Below, in pieces: positions 40,689 through 49,770 of a stretch of DNA of 64,000 nucleotides. Location: contig DASXUK010000073.1 in assembly GCA_036504875.1 (NCBI GenBank), positions 1 to 64,000 of the forward strand, in the 5' to 3' direction. A model generated the notes under the pieces. The model worked only from the letters and a program-made list of their open reading frames with translations. It did no database searches and had not been told where the DNA came from. Origin of the DNA: JACPFJ01 sp036504875 (GTDB lineage: Bacteria; Desulfobacterota; Desulfuromonadia; Geobacterales; Pseudopelobacteraceae). The first letter of the stretch is position 1, and the number at the start of each line of letters is the position of its first letter. Made by a program: the position numbers and the translations under genes.

Positions 40689-41025
40689 CTATTCAGGTTT
40701 CCAATCACGGCGGCCGGCAACTGGATGGCGTGCCCGCACTGCCGGGCATCGTAGAGGCGGTGGGAGGGCAAGCACCTGTATTCCTAGACGGCGGCGTTCG
40801 ACGTGGTACCCACGTTTTCCGCGCTGGCGATGGGTGCATCTGGGGTTGCCATCGGGCGCCCGAATCCTCTATGGGTTGTCGCTCGGCGGTTGGCAGGGAG
40901 TAAAATCGGTATTTGAAGTTATCAATAGAATTGCTGCTCACCATGAAACTGCAGGCTGTGCACGTATCGAGGATATCTCGCGAAAATCGTTTCCTGAATT
41001 AGCCTTGGCCATCAGTAGGCAATGA
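40689..41025 (+). pseudogene. Remnant of FMN-dependent alpha-hydroxyacid dehydrogenase/oxidase
   Basis: Only the C-terminal part remains: IQVSNHGGRQLDGVPALPGI, VFLDGGVRRGTHVFRA, then (shifted) LAMGASGVAIGRP, then (shifted again) ILYGLSLGGWQGVKSVFEVI to TGA 41023-41025. SNHGGRQLD carries the catalytic His and FMN-contacting Arg of lactate dehydrogenase/oxidase and lactate monooxygenase. Two frameshifts (near 40823 and 40862) and loss of the N-terminal two-thirds show decay. Confidence 0.8.
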
Positions 41026-41140
41026 AGTCTCCTTGAGTGCCAATGGTGACAGGTCGCACAAAAAAGGCTCGGTCGCGATTGCTTTGCTTTCTGAGCGAAG
41101 CGGCAATGGACGGATACAACCAACATCAAACAAGAGGAGA

Positions 41141-41770
41141 ATGAAAATGAAATCAACTAAAGCAGTATTCTTTTTACTAAAGGTCCTGATCACTGTCACG
41201 CTTGGCTGGACAAGCTGCGCTTTCGCAGGGGCAAAATATGTCCCTGGAAACTATGAAATCGACCCGGCTCACACACGAGTGTCGTTTGTTGTTCCTCATT
41301 TTGTTATTTCCAAGGTAGAAGGCAGGTTCAACGATGTTAAGGGCTCCTTTACCCTGGGCGAACAGCTTTCAGCATCGAAAGCGAGCGTCACTGTTAAAAT
41401 CGCATCGATCGACACCGGCGTAAAGCAGCGGGATGATGATTTACGGTCGAAGAATTTCTTTGAGGTTGAAAAATACCCAACCATGACCTTCGTGGCGAAA
41501 TCTTTCAAGGGCAAGCCGGATTCGTGCAAGGTAGTGGGGGACCTTACGATCAAGGATGTCACAAAAGAAGTAACCTTCAATGGCAAGTATACCGGGGTGG
41601 TAAATGATCCCTGGGGAAACCAGCGAGCGGCGATTCAACTTACGGGTGTGATTAATCGAAGAGACTTCCATATCAACTATAACGAGCAGATAGAGATCGG
41701 TCCTGGAGTCGGTGACGAAGTCACGATTCGCATATTTTCTGAAGGGACTATGAAGAAAAAAGCAAAATGA
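41141..41770 (+). CDS. YceI-family periplasmic lipid-binding-like protein
   Basis: 209 residues from ATG 41141 (AGAGGAG upstream): signal peptide MKMKSTKAVFFLLKVLITVT...CAFA, then the YceI barrel with YEIDPAHTRVSFVVPHFVIS, FNDVKGSFTLGEQLSASKAS, DTGVKQRDDDLRSKNFFEVEKYPTMTFVAKS and LTIKDVTKEVTFNGKY. YceI proteins bind isoprenoid lipids in the periplasm and are often induced by stress or high pH. It precedes the copper ATPase by 56 nt; a shared operon is possible. Confidence 0.88.
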   Translation: MKMKSTKAVFFLLKVLITVTLGWTSCAFAGAKYVPGNYEIDPAHTRVSFVVPHFVISKVEGRFNDVKGSFTLGEQLSASKASVTVKIASIDTGVKQRDDDLRSKNFFEVEKYPTMTFVAKSFKGKPDSCKVVGDLTIKDVTKEVTFNGKYTGVVNDPWGNQRAAIQLTGVINRRDFHINYNEQIEIGPGVGDEVTIRIFSEGTMKKKAK

Positions 41771-41825
41771 AGATTTCCTTATACCAGGTCTTTAAAAAAC
41801 TCGTAGCCATCCAGGGGACGGTAAT

Positions 41826-44255
41826 ATGAAAGACAATGCAGATACCGGAAAAGAGCCCCTAGAGGATCCCGTCTGCTCCATGACGGTATCCAGCGACACT
41901 CGATATCAGGCAAGGCACGACGGAAAACAGCATTATTTTTGCAGTGAACATTGCCTGAAAGCATTTCAGGAGCATCCGGAAAAATATTCGGGCGCCGCAT
42001 CCGCACAATCTCAGAAATCTAGCGACGGGTTGGCCACCTATACATGCCCCATGCACCCCGAGGTTCAGCAGCAGGGACCGGGAACCTGCCCGAAATGCGG
42101 GATGGCGCTGGAGCCGATGGGGGTGCCGGTTGTTATGACAAAGAGCGGCTATACCTGTCCCATGCATCCGGAAATCCTGCAGGACCATCCCGGCACGTGC
42201 CCCAAGTGCGGCATGGCGCTGGAACCGATCACCGCCGGTACCGAGGAGGAAAATCAAGAACTCACCGACATGAACCGCCGCTTCCGGATCTGTGTCGTGC
42301 TGGCGTTGCCGGTGTTCGTGCTGTCGATGATCGCGGACCTGGTGCCCGGCTGGCTGCCGGGTGGTTTGAGCATGCATGCGGTGCAGTGGATTTCATGCAT
42401 TTTGTCAACACCTGTCGTGTTATGGGGTGGCTGGCCCTTTTTCGTGCGCGGCTGGAACTCTGTCCGGACATGGAATCTCAACATGTTCACTCTGATAGCG
42501 CTGGGTGTATCCGTTGCCTGGAGCTATAGCATGGTGGCTCTGCTGTTCCCGTGGCTCTTTCCGCCCGTCATGCTGATGCACGGCGGACTGGTGCATGTCT
42601 ACTTCGAGGCCGCGGCAGTGATTACAACGTTGGTCCTGCTGGGGCAGGTACTTGAATTAAAAGCCCGTTCGCAAACCAATGCGGCAATCAAAATGCTGCT
42701 CGGTCTGGCCCCAAATACGGCACGTCTCGTCCGGGATGACGGAACGGAAGAGGATATTCCGCTGGAGAAGGTGCAACCAGGAGATATCCTGCGCGTACGT
42801 CCCGGTGAAAAAGTTCCGGTAGACGGAGCGGTTGTCGACGGTGAAAGCAATGTAGATGAATCAATGGTCACCGGTGAGCCGATCCCGGTGGCAAAGCTTG
42901 CCGGTGAAAGATTGATCGGTGCGACGGTGAACGGTACGGGCAGCTTACTTATGCGCGCGAAAAAAGTCGGCTCCGAGACCCTGCTTGCCCGCATCGTTTC
43001 GATGGTGGCTGAAGCACAGCGTTCGCGAGCACCTATTCAAAAACTGGCTGATATGGTAGCCGGGTATTTTGTCCCCGCCGTGGTTGCTATTGCGGTTATT
43101 GCCTTCATTGTCTGGTGGGTATGGGGACCGGAACCAAGACTGGCCCATGCAATTGTTAACGCAGTCGCAGTCCTGATAATCGCCTGTCCCTGCGCTCTGG
43201 GTCTTGCTACACCCATCTCCGTCATGGTCGGGACAGGGCGCGGCGCCATGGCCGGAGTGCTCATCAAGAATGCCGAAGCGCTGGAGGTCATGGAAAAAAT
43301 CGACACCCTGGTCGTGGACAAGACCGGTACCCTGACCGAAGGCAAACCTAAGCTGGTTGTTGTCGAGGTAGAAGAAGGATTCACCGACGCTCAAGTATTG
43401 CAGATCGCCGCCAGTCTCGAACGCGCCAGTGAACATCCGCTGGCGGAGGCGATTGTAGCGGGTGCGACGGAAAAGGGTATTGAACCGGTCGCGGCCGCCA
43501 ACTTCCAGTCGCTAACCGGAATGGGCGTTGTGGGAGAGGTAGAAGGCCGGACTGTGGCCGTGGGCAACCTGAAGCTGCTGGAGCATCTTGTAATAAACGC
43601 CGAAGATATGCCGCAGCGCGCCGACCGCCTGCGCCAGGATGGGGCCACCGTGATGCTGGTCGCCGTGGATGGCAAAGTCGCCGGCTTGATCGGTGTTGCC
43701 GACCCCATCAAGGACTCAACCCCCGAAGCTATTCGTGAATTGCACGCCGAAGGAATCAAGGTCGTGATGCTTACCGGCGACAGTAAAGTCACCGCGAAGG
43801 CCGTTGCGGATAGACTGGGGATCGATCAGGTTCATGCAGAGGTATTGCCTGACCAAAAAGCTGAGATAGTCAAACAGTTGCAAGCTGATGGACGAATCGT
43901 GGCGATGGCTGGCGACGGCATCAACGATGCACCGGCCTTGGCGCAGGCCCATGTCGGTATAGCCATGGGCACCGGAACCGATGTGGCAATGGAAAGCGCC
44001 GGGATCACGTTGGTAAAGGGTGATTTGCGCGGAATAGTCAGGGCCAGACGACTGAGTAGAGCGACAATGCAAAATATCAGACAGAACTTGTTCTTCGCCT
44101 TCATCTACAATGCAGCAGGTGTCCCCATTGCTGCAGGAGTACTTTATCCATTCTTCGGGATACTGCTGTCGCCGATCATTGCGGCGGCTGCAATGAGTTT
44201 CAGTTCTGTTTCAGTTATCACTAATTCGCTCAGGCTCAGGCGAGTAAAATTATAG
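41826..44255 (+). CDS. copA: Copper-translocating P1B-type ATPase with YHS and two metal-binding N-terminal domains
   Basis: 809 residues. The N-terminal YHS domain (DPVCSMTVSSDTRYQARHDG...FCSEHC, residues about 14-58) is followed by two heavy-metal-binding repeats with YTCPMHPEV/I...GTCPKCGMALEP (about 71-95 and 108-133). Then transmembrane segments, TGEP actuator motif, CPC metal site ACPCALGLATP near residue 455, DKTGTLTEGKP near 498, and MAGDGINDAPALAQAHVGIAMG. CPC with these Cys/His-rich N-domains is typical of CopA/SilP-like Cu(I)/Ag(I) exporters. Start has GGGGACGGTAAT. Intact. Confidence 0.9.
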   Translation: MKDNADTGKEPLEDPVCSMTVSSDTRYQARHDGKQHYFCSEHCLKAFQEHPEKYSGAASAQSQKSSDGLATYTCPMHPEVQQQGPGTCPKCGMALEPMGVPVVMTKSGYTCPMHPEILQDHPGTCPKCGMALEPITAGTEEENQELTDMNRRFRICVVLALPVFVLSMIADLVPGWLPGGLSMHAVQWISCILSTPVVLWGGWPFFVRGWNSVRTWNLNMFTLIALGVSVAWSYSMVALLFPWLFPPVMLMHGGLVHVYFEAAAVITTLVLLGQVLELKARSQTNAAIKMLLGLAPNTARLVRDDGTEEDIPLEKVQPGDILRVRPGEKVPVDGAVVDGESNVDESMVTGEPIPVAKLAGERLIGATVNGTGSLLMRAKKVGSETLLARIVSMVAEAQRSRAPIQKLADMVAGYFVPAVVAIAVIAFIVWWVWGPEPRLAHAIVNAVAVLIIACPCALGLATPISVMVGTGRGAMAGVLIKNAEALEVMEKIDTLVVDKTGTLTEGKPKLVVVEVEEGFTDAQVLQIAASLERASEHPLAEAIVAGATEKGIEPVAAANFQSLTGMGVVGEVEGRTVAVGNLKLLEHLVINAEDMPQRADRLRQDGATVMLVAVDGKVAGLIGVADPIKDSTPEAIRELHAEGIKVVMLTGDSKVTAKAVADRLGIDQVHAEVLPDQKAEIVKQLQADGRIVAMAGDGINDAPALAQAHVGIAMGTGTDVAMESAGITLVKGDLRGIVRARRLSRATMQNIRQNLFFAFIYNAAGVPIAAGVLYPFFGILLSPIIAAAAMSFSSVSVITNSLRLRRVKL

Positions 44256-44274
44256 AGGGAGGAACCACACCTGA

Positions 44275-44296
44275 TACAGCGCGTTTTGGTGACAGC
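44275..44296 (+). repeat. 22-bp duplicate of the SDR gene start
   Basis: Bases 44275-44296 (TACAGCGCGTTTTGGTGACAGC) are identical to 32827-32848, the first codons of the SDR gene; the upstream GAGGAG-like context is also partly shared. No reading frame continues here. It is a fossil of an SDR copy just upstream of the FMN reductase paralogue. Confidence 0.75.
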
Positions 44297-44368
44297 GGGT
44301 ACAGATTCAACTCAGACCACCATCTGATGTTGTTTTCCATGATTTCTCAACATTCAAAGGAGACACTT

Positions 44369-44920
44369 ATGAGCCACTATCAAATTGCAGTTGTTGTCGG
44401 AAGTCTTCGTAAAGATTCGTTCAACCGTAAGCTGGCCGATGCGCTTGTGAAGCTGGCCCCGCCTGAGTTTTCCTTCAAGCAGATGCAGATCGGCGACTTA
44501 CCACTTTATAACCAGGATGACGACGCGAACCAGGCCGAACCAGTCAAACGGCTGAAGTCCGAAGTAAGTGCGGCCCATGCCCTTTTGTTCGTTACTGCCG
44601 AGTACAATCGTTCGATTCCAGGCGTGCTTAAAAACGCCATCGACCATGCCTCGCGCCCCTATGGCCAAAGCGCCTGGGCGGGCAAGCCTGCGGGTGTGTT
44701 GGGCGCATCAATCGGTGCCATCGGGACCGCCGTGTCGCAACAGCATTTGCGCAATGTCCTCGCTTACCTGGATGTGCCTACGCTCGGCCAACCGGAAGCA
44801 TTCATTCATGCCAAGGAGGGACTGTTTGACGCAGACGGCAACATCGGTGCGGACAGCAAACAATTTTTGCAGGATTGGATGGACCGATATGTTGCCTGGG
44901 TAAAAAAACACGTCGACTAG
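44369..44920 (+). CDS. NADPH-dependent FMN reductase / quinone reductase
   Basis: 183 residues from ATG 44369 (AAAGGAGACACTT upstream): MSHYQIAVVVGSLRKDSFNR (FMN-phosphate loop GSLRKDSFN), LPLYNQDDDANQ, FVTAEYNRSIPGVLKNAIDH, GKPAGVLGASIGAIGT and QQHLRNVLAYLDVPTLGQPE, matching flavodoxin-fold NAD(P)H:FMN/quinone/chromate reductases (ChrR/YieF). It is the intact paralogue of the broken gene at 25600-26143. Confidence 0.87.
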   Translation: MSHYQIAVVVGSLRKDSFNRKLADALVKLAPPEFSFKQMQIGDLPLYNQDDDANQAEPVKRLKSEVSAAHALLFVTAEYNRSIPGVLKNAIDHASRPYGQSAWAGKPAGVLGASIGAIGTAVSQQHLRNVLAYLDVPTLGQPEAFIHAKEGLFDADGNIGADSKQFLQDWMDRYVAWVKKHVD

Positions 44921-44989
44921 AGCTGGAAATAGGAATAACCGTCCGCTCCAATTCTAAGCTAACACATGCAGACAAAGGAGGATGTAGCG

Positions 44990-46030
44990 ATGAAAGCCTT
45001 AGTCTATAACGGTCCAGGAAAACGAGCCTATGAAGAAAAGCCAAAACCAACACTCAGCCAAGCAACCGATGCCATAGTGAGAATCACTAAAACGACCATT
45101 TGCGGAACTGATCTGCATATTTTGAAAGGAGATGTCCCAACGGTGCGCGAGGGTCGTATTTTGGGGCATGAAGGGGTCGGTGTTGTTGAAGAGGTGGGCT
45201 CCGGGGTGTCGAATTTTCGCATGAATGACAGGGTCTTGATTTCATGCATCACCTCGTGCGGAAAGTGTGATTATTGCAAAAAAGGGATGTATTCACACTG
45301 TGAAAATGGGGGATGGATATTGGGAAATACGATAGACGGGACCCAGGCCGAGTATGTGAGAGTCCCCTTTGCAGATACAAGCCTGTACCACATTCCTGAT
45401 GGCGCTGACGAGGACGCACTGACGATGCTGAGCGACATTCTGCCGACCGGATTTGAATGTGGCGTTCTCAATGGCCGGGTAAAGCCGGGAGATACGGTGG
45501 CGATAGTCGGCGCCGGTCCGATCGGTCTTGCTGCACTCTTGACAGCCCAATTTTATTCGCCCGCAGAAATCATCATGATTGATCTGGACGATAACCGCCT
45601 AAAAGTATCCCAAAAGTTCGGAGCTACAAAGGTCATTAGCAGCAGCGACGGGAAGGCAGTAGAGAAGGTAATGGAGTTGACCATGAACAGAGGGGTTGAT
45701 GTCGCGATAGAAGCTGTTGGGGTTGCGGCGACATTTGATATTTGCCAGGCTATCGTGACGGCCGGGGGTCATATTGCCAACATAGGGGTACACGGGAAAA
45801 GCGTTGAACTGCGTTTGGAAAAACTCTGGGCACATAACATCACCCTCACAACAGGGCTTGTAGACACGGTAACGACAGCTCTTCTGTTAAAAACCGTCAT
45901 GTCGGGCAGACTCCAACCGAAGCAGTTGATAACGCACAACTTCAGGTTGGACGATATCATGAAAGCGTATGATACATTCGGTAATGCTGCCAAGGAACAC
46001 GCATTGAAAGTGATTATATCCAATGACTAA
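44990..46030 (+). CDS. Zinc-dependent alcohol dehydrogenase (MDR family)
   Basis: 346 residues from ATG 44990 (AAAGGAGGATGTAGCG). Catalytic zinc site CGTDLH...GHEGVG, structural zinc loop CGKCDYCKKGMYSHC, Rossmann motif VAIVGAGPIGLAAL and DLDDNRL (Asp favours NAD). GNTIDGTQAEYVRVPFADTS is usual for Zn-ADHs acting on small alcohols or aldehydes. Downstream of the FMN reductase with its own strong ribosome site. Intact. Confidence 0.88.
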   Translation: MKALVYNGPGKRAYEEKPKPTLSQATDAIVRITKTTICGTDLHILKGDVPTVREGRILGHEGVGVVEEVGSGVSNFRMNDRVLISCITSCGKCDYCKKGMYSHCENGGWILGNTIDGTQAEYVRVPFADTSLYHIPDGADEDALTMLSDILPTGFECGVLNGRVKPGDTVAIVGAGPIGLAALLTAQFYSPAEIIMIDLDDNRLKVSQKFGATKVISSSDGKAVEKVMELTMNRGVDVAIEAVGVAATFDICQAIVTAGGHIANIGVHGKSVELRLEKLWAHNITLTTGLVDTVTTALLLKTVMSGRLQPKQLITHNFRLDDIMKAYDTFGNAAKEHALKVIISND

Positions 46031-46058
46031 TTGTTTGGTGTTTTCGAGGTGACCGGCT

Positions 46059-46169
46059 GGTTTTGAAGTAATTGGTTATGATGCTTTTAAAGGTATTTAT
46101 AAGAAGGCAGAAACTGCAGGAATTACAATGGTAGAAACATTAAAAGAAGTAGCGGAGCAAGCGGACTAA
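46059..46169 (+). pseudogene. Internal fragment of a beta-hydroxyacid/6-phosphogluconate dehydrogenase-like gene
   Basis: The frame GFEVIGYDAFKGIYKKAETA GITMVETLKEVAEQAD ends in TAA 46167-46169. V-IGYD-x(n)-E-x-L-KEVAE-AD resembles the second strand and following helix of NAD-binding beta-hydroxyacid dehydrogenases. No start and no remainder of the enzyme are present. AT-rich composition unlike its neighbours suggests a separate origin. Confidence 0.4.
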
Positions 46170-46265
46170 TCGGTGATATCAGTGGTTCGTGACCATGCCC
46201 AAAATATTGATATAATTTTTGGTGAGTGGCAAGGTAGTCTCACTTTGGCTATATAGAGGTATTCA

Positions 46266-47045
46266 ATGACCGATCTGATGCCGATCATCTTCTTCGGCCA
46301 CGGCAATCCGATGAATGCCGTGTCGAAAAACACCTACACCGAGGGCTGGCAGGCCATAGGTAGATCCATTCCCTGTCCTGAAGCCGTGCTTGCAATCTCC
46401 GCCCACTGGTACATTCCGGGGTGTGGGGTGACGGCCGATGCCGCGCCAAAAACCATCCACGACTTCGGCGGCTTTCCTCGGGAATTGTATGCAGTGCAGT
46501 ATCCTGCTCCAGGCAGTCCCGACCTTGCCCGGCGCGTTACAGATCTGCTTTCTCCGTTGGAAGTGCCACTTAACGATAAATGGGGCCTTGATCACGGAAC
46601 CTGGTCGGTACTGACCCATATCTTCCCCCACGCCGACATACCTGTCGTACAGTTGGCGATAGACGAGCGGCAGCCTCCATGGTTTCATTACGAATTGGGG
46701 AAACGGCTTGCGCCGCTGCGCGAAGAAGGGATTCTGGTCATTGGCAGCGGGAATCTGGTGCATAATCTGCACTCCTATGCCTGGGGAAGGGATGATGTCA
46801 ATGCCTACGATTGGGCGGCACGGTTCGAGCAGCGGGTGCGTGACCTACTCTTGGCGGGGGATGATGCCTCCATTGTCGCATACGATAAACTCGGCCAAGA
46901 CGCCATGCTTTCTATCCCTACCCCTGACCATTACCTGCCATTGCTCTATGTGCTCGGCCTGCGTAGAAGTGATGACCCGGTCGGTTTTCCGGTGGAGGGG
47001 GTGGATGGTGGGTCGGTTTCAATGCTCACTATCAGGTTCGGCTGA
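46266..47045 (+). CDS. Extradiol dioxygenase (DODA/YgiD, LigB superfamily)
   Basis: 259 residues: MPIIFFGHGNPMNAV (metal His), AISAHWYIPGCGVTADA, HDFGGFPRELYAVQYPAPG, DHGTWSVLTHIFPHADIPVV and GSGNLVHNLHSYAWG. This is the class III extradiol dioxygenase subgroup of YgiD/4,5-DOPA dioxygenase, with active-site His residues in GHG, SAHW, DHGTW and NLVHN. Ribosome site AGAGG. Transcribed 86 nt before the pirin gene, the pairing often seen for this family. Confidence 0.87.
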   Translation: MTDLMPIIFFGHGNPMNAVSKNTYTEGWQAIGRSIPCPEAVLAISAHWYIPGCGVTADAAPKTIHDFGGFPRELYAVQYPAPGSPDLARRVTDLLSPLEVPLNDKWGLDHGTWSVLTHIFPHADIPVVQLAIDERQPPWFHYELGKRLAPLREEGILVIGSGNLVHNLHSYAWGRDDVNAYDWAARFEQRVRDLLLAGDDASIVAYDKLGQDAMLSIPTPDHYLPLLYVLGLRRSDDPVGFPVEGVDGGSVSMLTIRFG

Positions 47046-47131
47046 CAGAAAAACAACGGTACATGGATGAAAACAGAGCGAATCATCTTCCTCAATGCCC
47101 CGAGGCAATACTTCATAACTAGGGAGTTTCT

Positions 47132-48043
47132 ATGGATACCATCCGCAAGATCAAGAAAATATTGAAAGGTAGACCAACCATCGAGGGAGCAGGTGTTCAC
47201 CTGAAACGTGCCTTCGGCAATTCGCAGGTGCCCCAATTCGACCCGTTCCTGATGCTGGATGATTTTCATTCCAGCAACCCAGATGATTACTTGCCCGGTT
47301 TCCCCTGGCACCCTCATCGTGGAATCGAGACTATCACCTATGTTCAGGAGGGGCTGGTGGAGCATGGTGATAGCATGGGGCACAAGGGAGTGATCAGCGC
47401 AGGCGACGTGCAGTGGATGACCGCTGGCAGCGGCATTATCCACCAGGAGATGCCGAAGGAAAGCCCGACCGGCACCATGTGGGGATTCCAGTTCTGGGCC
47501 AACCTGCCGGCAAGCCACAAGATGATGCCGCCCCGTTACCGTGACGTGAAGGCGGCGGATATTCCCGAAATCGAACTGGAAAATGGGGTAACAGTGAAGG
47601 TTGTGGCTGGTACGGTTGAGAACGTGCAGGGCCCGGTGAAGGATATCGTTATCGATCCGGAGATGCTGGATATCAGCGTCCCGCCTGCAACCGTATTCCA
47701 GCGCCCGCTGCCGCCAGGGCACACCGCATTTGCCTATATCCTGTCAGGGGAAGGTTATTTCGACGAGTGTCGCGATGCGTACGCCCACGAATCCACCAGC
47801 GCCGGCTGGTGGGATACGGAGCGCCCCTGCGTCTGCCAGCCCGAAACGGTAGTGCTTTTCGAACATCAAGGAGATGTAGTGCAGGTTTCTACGACCAAAA
47901 ACCCAGTGCGCTTTCTCCTTGTTTCAGGTAAGCCGATCGGCGAGCCAATCGCCTGGTATGGCCCCATTGTCATGAACTCTAAGGATGAATTGCGGGTCGC
48001 ATTCGAGGAATACCAGAACGGAACTTTTATAAAACACAAATAG
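47132..48043 (+). CDS. Pirin-family bicupin protein
   Basis: 303 residues: FDPFLMLDDFHSSNPDDYLPGFPWHPHRGIETITYVQEGLVEHGD contains the conserved FxxxDDF and metal-binding HPHRGIETITY...H; then GSGIIHQEMPKE and a C-terminal cupin (AYILSGEGYFDE). Pirins bind a single iron and some act as quercetin dioxygenases or redox sensors. Ribosome site AGGGAG. Intact. Confidence 0.88.
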   Translation: MDTIRKIKKILKGRPTIEGAGVHLKRAFGNSQVPQFDPFLMLDDFHSSNPDDYLPGFPWHPHRGIETITYVQEGLVEHGDSMGHKGVISAGDVQWMTAGSGIIHQEMPKESPTGTMWGFQFWANLPASHKMMPPRYRDVKAADIPEIELENGVTVKVVAGTVENVQGPVKDIVIDPEMLDISVPPATVFQRPLPPGHTAFAYILSGEGYFDECRDAYAHESTSAGWWDTERPCVCQPETVVLFEHQGDVVQVSTTKNPVRFLLVSGKPIGEPIAWYGPIVMNSKDELRVAFEEYQNGTFIKHK

Positions 48044-48156
48044 CAAATAGCGCTTAACTTTCTAGATTTTCGCGGACGCCCTTGAGGGGATTGGATAAAT
48101 GCAGGGTCTATTTTCCGGTAGTACCTCACTGCCAGCCCGGGAGAACTGCAAGAGTC

Positions 48157-49770
48157 ATGACTGCCTCGACAACGACAGCAAATTCAACGTGGAGTCCGCT
48201 CTGCCACGCAATTTTCCGCAGCTTGTGGATCGCATCGCTCGTCTCTAATCTGGGTACATGGATGCAGAATGTGGCCGGGGTCTGGCTGATGACCACCCAG
48301 ACCAATTCAGCTACACTGGTAGCACTCATGCAGACGGCGACCAGCCTGCCGGTCCTTCTCATCGGGCTACCCGCAGCCGCTCTGGCCGATATTTTTGACC
48401 GTCGTCGGCTTATCCTCATTGCCGGAGTCTGGATGCTCATCTCGGCCACCATGCTCAGTCTGCTGACATTCGGCGGAGTAATATCCGCCGCGTGGCTTCT
48501 AATCCTCACCTTTGCCCTCGGGTTAGGCTCTGCCCTGAGCATCCCAGCCTGGCAGGCAATCATTCCCGAAGTCGTTCCCCCTGAAGAGCTCCATGCAGCC
48601 ATCACCCTCAACGGAATAACGATCAACATTGCAAGGGCTCTGGGTCCGGCAATGGGAGGATTCATCGTCGCTACTGCGGGTGTCGGGGCGGTCTTTCTCC
48701 TCAATGCCCTCTCCTTCATAGCCATACTCTGGGTTGTGTTCACTTGGCGCCGCCCAGAACAGGACAACGTTCTTCCCGCCGAGCGTCTTTTGGGCGCCAT
48801 GCGTGCTGGTCTTCGCTATGTCAGGTATGCCCGCTCTCTCAGGACAATTCTTCTCCGCGTCGGTGTTTTCATTTTTTTTGCCAGCGCCCTCTGGGCCCTT
48901 ATGCCGCTAGTCGCACGCAAAGAATTGGGGATGGATTCATCGGGCTATGGTGTTCTTCTGGGGTGCATAGGCATCGGCGCCGTTTGCGGAGCGATGATAT
49001 TGCCCAAAATACGCAGTGCATTGCCCGCGAACAGGCTGATCGCTCTGGCGATGCTGCTATTTGCCCTCGCAACCCTGGCACTGGCATTTGTGAAGCAAAT
49101 CGTCTTCCTTGGAATGTTGATGATTGCCGGCGGCGTGGCCTGGATCACCCTCATGTCGAATTTCAATGTTGCCGTGCAGACAGCCGTGCCACAATGGGTC
49201 CAGGCCCGATCACTAGGATTTTACCTGATCGTTTTCCAAGGGGGAATGGCTATTGCCAGTGCCGCCTGGGGAGCACTGGCGGATTTTGCCGGGAATTCAA
49301 CAGCGCTGGCTTGCGCCGCGGCTGGGCTTTTTGCCGGAGCCTGTTTTTCCACGCGCTGGCTATTCAAGGGTAAAGATCAGCACGATCTCACCCCGTCACT
49401 CCATTGGCCTGAACCCCATCTCATGATCAAACCTGGCTCTCAGGAAGGACCGGTTATGGTCATGCTCGAATACACTATAGAGCCCGCTCATGCGAGTGAT
49501 TTTCTGAAAGAGTTGCACTCTCTTGGACGCATTCGGCGGCGTGACGGGGCATTTTTCTGGAGCGTTTTTTATGATCCCAGCGTTGCCGGCCGTTTTGTCG
49601 AAACATTTGCCGTGGAAACCTGGCTTGAACACCTGCGACAACATGTTCGCGTAACTAAGGCCGATTTGCGCACAGAGGCTAGGGTAAAGTCGTTTCAGGT
49701 AGGTGGCGGGAAACCGGCGGTGGTGCATCTAATCCATGTGGACAGACGAAACAAGGCCATTCTTCCATAG
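48157..49770 (+). CDS. MFS exporter with C-terminal soluble domain (MFS_3 type)
   Basis: About 537 residues from ATG 48157 (MTASTTTANSTWSPLCHAIF). The N-terminal 400 residues hold about 10-12 hydrophobic segments with FRSLWIASLVSNLGTWMQNVAGVWLM and LADIFDRRRLILIAG, typical of the MFS_3/EntS-like exporter family. The last 130 residues (VMVMLEYTIEPAHASDFLKELHSLGRIRRRDGAFFWSVF) form a dimeric alpha/beta-barrel-like monooxygenase domain, which is standard for this subfamily. Substrate unknown. It begins 113 nt after the pirin gene. Confidence 0.82.
   Translation: MTASTTTANSTWSPLCHAIFRSLWIASLVSNLGTWMQNVAGVWLMTTQTNSATLVALMQTATSLPVLLIGLPAAALADIFDRRRLILIAGVWMLISATMLSLLTFGGVISAAWLLILTFALGLGSALSIPAWQAIIPEVVPPEELHAAITLNGITINIARALGPAMGGFIVATAGVGAVFLLNALSFIAILWVVFTWRRPEQDNVLPAERLLGAMRAGLRYVRYARSLRTILLRVGVFIFFASALWALMPLVARKELGMDSSGYGVLLGCIGIGAVCGAMILPKIRSALPANRLIALAMLLFALATLALAFVKQIVFLGMLMIAGGVAWITLMSNFNVAVQTAVPQWVQARSLGFYLIVFQGGMAIASAAWGALADFAGNSTALACAAAGLFAGACFSTRWLFKGKDQHDLTPSLHWPEPHLMIKPGSQEGPVMVMLEYTIEPAHASDFLKELHSLGRIRRRDGAFFWSVFYDPSVAGRFVETFAVETWLEHLRQHVRVTKADLRTEARVKSFQVGGGKPAVVHLIHVDRRNKAILP

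Noticed and set aside
46266..48043. DOPA-dioxygenase-like and pirin genes as a novel aromatic pathway
   Set aside because: This pairing is common in bacteria and needs no special explanation.
48157..49770. Unusual fusion of MFS transporter to a monooxygenase-like domain
   Set aside because: The C-terminal extension is the normal architecture of the MFS_3 subfamily.
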